A stretch of DNA of 64,000 bases, taken from positions 124,263 to 188,262 of the forward strand of contig NZ_BNAH01000007.1 in the NCBI RefSeq assembly GCF_014653195.1, written 5' to 3'. The position numbers and the translations under genes are program-made. Position 1 is the stretch's first letter. Every line of letters begins with the position of its first letter. Positions 59,462-64,000 of the stretch are shown piece by piece. Origin of the DNA: Thalassotalea profundi. Lineage in GTDB: Bacteria > Pseudomonadota > Gammaproteobacteria > Enterobacterales > Alteromonadaceae. Below the pieces are notes generated by a model. That model made no database searches, was not told where the DNA came from, and saw nothing but the letters and a program-made list of their open reading frames with translations.

Positions 59462-59632
59462 AAGAATAGTTGTTCCAGTTATTTAATTCATACCTAAAAG
59501 ACCGCAGGTCTCGAAATAACTTTCAACAAAGATAGTTTTTTGTTTATCTTTGAAAGAAACTTGTGCTTAAGCGGTCTTTGTTAATTCAAATTTATTTATT
59601 TTATTTTTTATTACTTTTTTATAGGACGTTTT
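59462..59632. promoter_or_regulatory. Divergent intergenic leader with nested inverted repeats and competing hairpins
   Basis: Between the TonB receptor (leftward) and the DoxX-like gene (rightward). AAAGACCGC (59497-59505) is the exact complement of GCGGTCTTT (59571-59579). Inside lie CAAAGATA (59527-59534) and TATCTTTG (59545-59552), an 8-bp stem with a 10-base loop. On the minus strand AGACC (59511-59507) and GGTCT (59503-59499) can form a short hairpin followed by T residues, which uses the same bases as the long arm. The two folds exclude each other, as in attenuators. Promoter elements are not assigned. AGGA before ATG 59633 serves the DoxX-like gene. Confidence 0.5.
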
Positions 59633-60042
59633 ATGACTAATCAAATTAGTTCAGATGTACAAAACCGCTTGCAATGGTCACTTTTATCGCTTCGTTTAGG
59701 CGTATTTATCGTTATGTTAATGTGGACACTCGATAAATTTATTAACCCAGGTCATAGTGCGAGAATTTTTGAACATTTTTATGGGATTAGTGGTTCAACA
59801 GATATTGTTGCCTATATATTAGGCGCTATTCAATTATTATTGGTTATAGCTTTTGTGATGGGAATTAAAAAGCGCATTAGCTATGGTCTATTTTTATAAT
59901 GCATGGTTTATCTACATTATCTTCTTATAATCAATATCTTGATGGTTTTAATAATTTATTATTTTTTGCTGCATGGCCAATGTGGGCGGCATGTTTTGCT
60001 CTTTACATGCTTCGAGATCAAGACACAAAATATACTATTTAA
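59633..60042 (+). pseudogene. DoxX-like membrane protein, frameshifted at a T5 run
   Basis: First frame (59633-59899) encodes 88 residues with helices at about 19-35 and 59-77 and ends at TAA 59897. The second half is in another frame from the ATG at 59899 (TAATG overlap) to 60042: MHGLSTLSSYNQYLDGFN, then a helix (FFAAWPMWAACFALYML). Joined with one extra base in the T run at 59891-59895, the product reads YGLFFIMHGLSTLSSY and is about 136 residues, as expected for a four-helix DoxX-like protein. The TAATG could allow the two halves to be made separately. Function of DoxX-like proteins is mostly unknown. Divergent from the TonB receptor. Confidence 0.75.
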
Positions 60043-60079
60043 TATCGTAGCGTTAATGGGAAGTATCCTCATTATTAAT

Positions 60080-60117
60080 AACGATCTCGCTTATGTTGCT
60101 ATGACGAGATCGTTTTA
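60080..60117. terminator. Bidirectional terminator between the DoxX-like and Gfo/Idh/MocA genes
   Basis: AACGATCTCG (60080-60089) and CGAGATCGTT (60105-60114) form a perfect 10-bp stem with a 15-base loop, followed by TTTT on the plus strand and by a T-rich stretch on the minus strand. Lies exactly where the two convergent genes end (60042 and 60115). Confidence 0.8.
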
Positions 60118-61067
60118 TGCATCATCTGGATAGACAACGCCAGTTTGCCTTCTTATTTCCGTTAGCACTTTTGCCACGAGTAAGGAACGTGTTTTTGCTT
60201 TTTCATCTATTTTATTTTGACTCACTTGCTTAGCAAAAGCGATTGCTTCATAGTACATTCTATTGTCTTCTTGGGGCACACTTAAATTAGTCACTTTTTC
60301 TTTTCGTTCTACTTTTCTTACATTATTACATACTGAAATCATGTCTATTTGAAGACAAGCTTTTTCTCCTTGTATTTCACTGGGGATAAAAGAATCCGAG
60401 GTTTTAGAATGTAAAACAACCACATCAAAACCATCATAGGTTAAAATAACGCTACCGTGACCATCGACACCTGAGTCTAGTAGGTGGGCTGTGGCGTTTA
60501 TCGATGTGGGCTTACCAAATAACTCTAGCGTTGCACCTAAGCAATAATAGCCAATATCCATAGCAGAGCCGTTAGCAAATTTTGGATTAAACGTATTAGG
60601 GTTTTCTCCATTTAAATATTTAGGGTATCGAGAAGAATATTGGCAATAACTGATAAAGGCTTTTCGAATAGTGCCGATGTTTTTGAGGTTGTCTTTCAAA
60701 ATAGCAAAATTGGGCAAATAGGGCGTCATAAATGCTTCAAATAGAACAACATTATTCTCTTGAGCGGTTTTATACATTTCTTGAGCTATGGTGTAATTTG
60801 ACGCTAAAGGTTTTTCACAAATGACATGTTTGCCAGCTTTTAGGATTTGAATAGTTTGTGGGCCATGAAAAGAGTTCGGGCTTGCAATATAAACAGCATC
60901 AACATTCGTTGAGTTGGCAAGAAGTCTTAGGCTGTCAAAGCAAAGTGTTCCGCTTGCTCCATGTTACGAGAATATACAGCAGCAAATTCAAACAAACCCG
61001 TTGATAGTGCGGCATCAATAAATTGATCTGTGATAGTATTCGTTCCGATAACGGCCAGTTTAATCAT
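60115..61067 (-). pseudogene. Gfo/Idh/MocA-family NAD(P)-dependent oxidoreductase, frameshifted near its N-terminus
   Basis: From ATG 61067 the first frame reads a typical Rossmann start (MIKLAVIGTNTITDQFIDAA, then AVYSRNMEQAEHF) and stops at 60929-60927. The rest is one base-frame over: DSLRLLANSTNVDAVYIASPNSFH, HVICEKPLASN with the EKP motif, then the C-terminal substrate domain to 60115. The break is at CTTTGCTTTG (60936-60945). Removing one CTTTG gives an open frame of about 315 residues. Compared with family members about a dozen residues seem missing at the same place, so a deletion is an alternative explanation. It follows the PLP-enzyme gene by 109 bases; no clear ribosome binding site. 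Confidence 0.8.
60936..60945 (-). repeat. 5-bp tandem repeat (CTTTG twice) at the oxidoreductase frameshift
   Basis: On the coding strand CTTTG at 60945-60941 is directly followed by CTTTG at 60940-60936. With both copies the frame runs into TAA; with one copy the upstream and downstream frames join. Confidence 0.7.
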
Positions 61068-61176
61068 GGAGAGTTAGTCTTTTTATTGATAATACCCTTG
61101 AAGCAATGAATATTATTTAGGTTAATTAAGTAATTGTATTTTAACTTATTTTATTGTAATTCATAAGAGCTATTTA

Positions 61177-62448
61177 TTAAGTATTTTTTAAAATAGGCCA
61201 TTGGGCGATAACGTTTTGTTTCCTAAGTGCTAATAAGTTGCCAAATTGTAGAAAAACAAATTCACTTTGCGTTGGTCTAAAAAAGATAAAGTCATCCACT
61301 TGTAAATTAACTTTTTTCGATGCATTGACAATTTCTTGGTTAGTGCTTGAGCCAAATAGCCCGTTACTTTGAAGACCTTTAGGTGACTCATATTTTGCAG
61401 ACCATTTACCACCATAGATAAAAAAGGTTTGCTGCATATTTGGATCCCATAGAGGAAGTAAATCTTTAGCAAATTCAATAGCGGGTATGTTTGTCCCTAG
61501 CATCTTTTTTAATACTGGAGTTGCAATATAAGAAGCAGGGATGAAATTTGCTAATGTTTCGAGGTCAAAATCCGTAGGTTTTACAAGACAAGAACCTGCT
61601 GATAGTTCATTAGCAACAGTATGATTTTTATGCATCGCAATCGTTGGACTTCCAGCGCCATTGAAGCATAATGTTTGCTGTGTATAGTGTTCATCAAATT
61701 GATATAGCCGATCGATAAAACTTTGATAAATTTCCTGTGATTCTAAATAGGCATCTTCAGCTGACTTTATAATGCTGGGTAGTTTAACAACATGAGGATC
61801 GTACCCCATAAAACCTGAAAATTTTAAATGGTTAGGATTATTAGCGATTAAAGTTAATAATGGATCTAATTCTTCTATTGTTTGTAATCCGCCACGATGT
61901 AACCCTACATCAATTTCAATATTTACCTGTAATAAAGTATTCAGTTTTCTAGCAAGCTTGAGGTATTGCTCAAGTCTCACTTGGCTATCGATAAGCCATT
62001 GTAATTGGCTTGTACTATCAAAATCACTTGTATCATCAAGTAATTCATAAAAATTAGCGGCAGATTGAACAGGTATGGGTTTCCCCATTAATATATCTGA
62101 ATTAGGATAGTCATTAGTTATTTGATTAAGAAAGGGTTGGTGAAACACCATTAACTTATTAGTACCTGATTTTTCCATTATATAACCAAGTAAATCTGGG
62201 CTAGGTAGTGATTTTGCGACTATTCGAAGGTCGACGTTTTTATTTAGTGAGTTTGATAAGGCTGTTATATTAAGGTCGAGTTTATCTAAATCAACAAGCA
62301 TACTGGGTAAATAATGCTTTGATGATTTTAGGTTGTTATTTAAATGAGTAAAATATTCATTGTAAGGGCTACCTAAATCATTAGGTTTTAAAAATGCTGC
62401 GCTAACGGCTAAAGCTGCCCCTGTTATAAAAAATTGTCTTCTATTCAT
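61177..62448 (-). CDS. Tat-exported fold-III PLP-dependent protein (alanine racemase N-terminal / DSD1-like)
   Basis: 423 residues. Tat signal MNRRQFFITGAALAVSAAFL, so it is exported folded with its cofactor to the periplasm. The fold-III barrel begins YLPSMLVDLDKLDLNI and has the PLP lysine at Lys79 in LRIVAKSLPSP; IEIDVGLHRGG and FSGFMGYD are family blocks. D-threonine aldolase and D-serine dehydratase relatives carry a His-x-Cys zinc site near the C-terminus; here the corresponding region reads FFRPTQSEFVFLQFG, with neither. A different reaction or loss of the metal step is likely. It lies 36 bases after the oxidase gene and is in one operon with it. Confidence 0.82.
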   Translation of the reverse strand: MNRRQFFITGAALAVSAAFLKPNDLGSPYNEYFTHLNNNLKSSKHYLPSMLVDLDKLDLNITALSNSLNKNVDLRIVAKSLPSPDLLGYIMEKSGTNKLMVFHQPFLNQITNDYPNSDILMGKPIPVQSAANFYELLDDTSDFDSTSQLQWLIDSQVRLEQYLKLARKLNTLLQVNIEIDVGLHRGGLQTIEELDPLLTLIANNPNHLKFSGFMGYDPHVVKLPSIIKSAEDAYLESQEIYQSFIDRLYQFDEHYTQQTLCFNGAGSPTIAMHKNHTVANELSAGSCLVKPTDFDLETLANFIPASYIATPVLKKMLGTNIPAIEFAKDLLPLWDPNMQQTFFIYGGKWSAKYESPKGLQSNGLFGSSTNQEIVNASKKVNLQVDDFIFFRPTQSEFVFLQFGNLLALRKQNVIAQWPILKNT

Positions 62449-62484
62449 TTTTTTCTACTCTTACCCTAAATGTGGGGTGTAATT

Positions 62485-63915
62485 TTAACTCAGTGCTAAT
62501 ACTTGATTGATATGGGCATTAGTAAATATCTTTTTAGGATCCATTGCTTCTCTCACCCGTAAAAACTCATCATACATTGGGTATTTTGCTCGTAATTGCT
62601 TGGCAGATAACGTATGAATTTTCCCCCAGTGAGGGCGACCATCATACTTTAAGAAAATAGGCTCTATGGCAGCAAAGTATTTTTTATAGTCTTTATCAGC
62701 AAAGTTATGACAACTAATCGCACAACTATCGCGTTGATAAAAAGGACTTAACCAAACATTATCAGCTTTAACGTAGCGAAATTCCATTGGGAATAATATA
62801 TCAATATTTTGTTTTTTAATGGTTGTTAATATTTCTCTCAAACAAGCAACACCGTGTTCGGCAGGTACTGAGTATTCCATTTCATTAAAACGAATATCAC
62901 GAAGATTACCAAAAACCTCAAAGTTTTTACCCGTTCTCGTTTCTTCTTTAACAGTACTGGCTCCTATGTTTATTAAAAAACGTCTTAAAAATGGCACTGT
63001 ATCAACGACTTTAGACAACGTTCTAAATGTTTCGTAAGCATCACCATTATTGGTTTTTGGTTCTTGCATTTCTGCTTCTGGAATTTTATCAATGGTAATG
63101 GCCAGTATGTAATCAGCATGTGGCAAGGCATAAAATTCAAAATGACGATGACTGTCTCTTAAGCTTTCAGCCTGCTCTAAACCTTCTTGCAAATCCATCA
63201 TCCAACTAGTTTCTTTTAAATGAAATTTGTCTTCTGCCTGAATACGTAGCTTAGTTACCGCACCTAATGTGCCAATGTTATTACGGGCAGCATTGAAAAT
63301 ATCTGAATTATTTTCTGCACTGCAAGTGATTTCTTCACCTAACCCATTAACTAATTGAATTGATTTAACCGTTGTGGACATGGAACCATAGTTAATCCCT
63401 GTACCATGTGTTGAGGTAGCAATAGCACCACCAAACGTTTGGGTGTTAATGTCGGGCATATTTTCTAAACTGAGTCCATTTTTCCATAACTCTTCGCCAA
63501 CACCGGCTAAAAAAGTATTAGCTGCAACATCAAATTGCTTCGAACTTTTGTCAATATGAGTGATCCCATAAAAGTAAGCTAATGACATTTGAGTTTCGTT
63601 AATAGGCACTAAAGGTGAAAAGCTATGACCGGCACCAACTAATCGAATTCTTTGATTAGTTTGCTTGATCATAGAAACGAGTTCTTGGGTGTTTTTAGGA
63701 ACAAGTCTCTCATTGGGTGTTGAACTTTGATTACCAGACCAATTTGTCCAAGGAGCTACTTCTTTTCCATCTTTTCCGATAGCACCTTTTAATAAGGGAG
63801 GGGCCATAGTATTATTGTCACTACAAGCTGTTAATCCTAAAGTGCTTGTAGCACCTAAGGCAGCTGCACTTTTAAGCATTGTTCTTCTATTTATGTTTAA
63901 TTTATCAATTTTCAT
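62485..63915 (-). CDS. Tat-exported FAD-linked oxidase, D-arabinono-1,4-lactone oxidase type
   Basis: 476 residues. Twin-arginine signal NRRTMLKSAAALGATSTLGL followed by a lipobox (LTAC, Cys31), so probably a Tat-exported lipoprotein. The VAO-type FAD domain has RIRLVGAGHSFSPLVP with His97, the usual covalent-FAD position, and FGGAIATSTHGTGINYGS. The C-terminal ALO domain ends with RPHWGKIHTLSAKQLRAKYP and DPKKIFTNAHINQVL. Family members oxidise sugar lactones or alditols with O2 or another acceptor. GAGG lies 6 bases before its ATG. First gene of a three-gene unit with the PLP protein and the broken Gfo/Idh/MocA gene. Confidence 0.9.
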   Translation of the reverse strand: MKIDKLNINRRTMLKSAAALGATSTLGLTACSDNNTMAPPLLKGAIGKDGKEVAPWTNWSGNQSSTPNERLVPKNTQELVSMIKQTNQRIRLVGAGHSFSPLVPINETQMSLAYFYGITHIDKSSKQFDVAANTFLAGVGEELWKNGLSLENMPDINTQTFGGAIATSTHGTGINYGSMSTTVKSIQLVNGLGEEITCSAENNSDIFNAARNNIGTLGAVTKLRIQAEDKFHLKETSWMMDLQEGLEQAESLRDSHRHFEFYALPHADYILAITIDKIPEAEMQEPKTNNGDAYETFRTLSKVVDTVPFLRRFLINIGASTVKEETRTGKNFEVFGNLRDIRFNEMEYSVPAEHGVACLREILTTIKKQNIDILFPMEFRYVKADNVWLSPFYQRDSCAISCHNFADKDYKKYFAAIEPIFLKYDGRPHWGKIHTLSAKQLRAKYPMYDEFLRVREAMDPKKIFTNAHINQVLALS

Positions 63916-64000
63916 GCGCTACCTCTTAACTACAAGTGTTACTCGCCTACAAACACACGATGTTAATTATTTATAAAATTTCATTAGGCTGAACAAAGTC

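Noticed and set aside
59903..60133. 76-residue plus-strand frame after the DoxX-like gene
   Set aside because: It is a third frame over the second half of the DoxX-like gene; the frame starting at ATG 59899 continues the protein sense and the other does not.
1..64000. CRISPR arrays, tRNA or rRNA genes, insertion sequences and prophage genes
   Set aside because: I saw no cloverleaf-like segment, rRNA block, spaced direct-repeat array, transposase, integrase or phage structural gene. Small tRNAs could be missed without a scan.

Overview
The window looks like chromosomal DNA of a marine gammaproteobacterium of the Alteromonadales, most like Colwelliaceae (Colwellia or Thalassotalea type). This rests on the strongly A+T-rich sequence, uninterrupted sbcDC and recCBD sets, miaE, hrpA, rlmI, small families typical of that group (DUF3087, DUF5062, DUF1653), a GlyGly-CTERM calcium-binding surface protein and TonB-dependent transport. 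I did not place the organism by any search. No rRNA, tRNA, CRISPR array, insertion sequence or prophage is visible.

Layout. 1-83: start of a secreted protein running off the left edge. 0.75-4.9 kb: RND efflux adaptor and pump without a visible outer-membrane channel gene. 5-8.2 kb: soluble PAS chemoreceptor, SIMPL protein, two small proteins, YbaK-type deacylase. 8.3-13.3 kb: sbcDC nuclease. 13.4-19.9 kb: EAL phosphodiesterase, a beta-barrel-like protein and a 1312-residue protein with 19 thrombospondin-type-3 repeat units. 20-22.9 kb: miaE, a glycosyltransferase-like protein and an M14-type deacylase. 23-27.2 kb: MoxR ATPase, DUF58 and TgpA-type transglutaminase operon. 27.9-37.5 kb: recC-recB-recD plus a DUF3087 membrane protein. 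37.5-48.9 kb: mixed housekeeping genes (VOC proteins, isoaspartyl peptidase, CreA, CBS, HrpA, PilZ, ZIP transporter, RlmI, acylphosphatase, quinone oxidoreductase).

49-59.5 kb is the most interesting block: one close-packed minus-strand unit reading TonB-dependent receptor, VTT/MerA-like flavoprotein, DUF547 protein, YnjB-, YnjC- and YnjD-like ABC importer, YnjF-like CDP-alcohol phosphatidyltransferase and a sterol-desaturase-family membrane oxygenase. It reads as an import route from outer membrane to cytoplasm joined to membrane redox and lipid enzymes. The substrate is unknown.

57.1-61.1 kb holds three neighbouring genes each broken by a small frameshift at a simple-sequence site: the TonB receptor (7-bp tandem duplication), a divergent DoxX-like membrane protein (T5 run, one base short), and a Gfo/Idh/MocA oxidoreductase (5-bp tandem CTTTG). 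The right end carries two intact Tat-exported proteins upstream of that oxidoreductase: a D-arabinono-lactone-oxidase-type flavoprotein and a fold-III PLP protein lacking the usual His-x-Cys metal motif. The three breaks could be real decay, reversible slipped-strand switching, or assembly errors; the sequence alone cannot decide.
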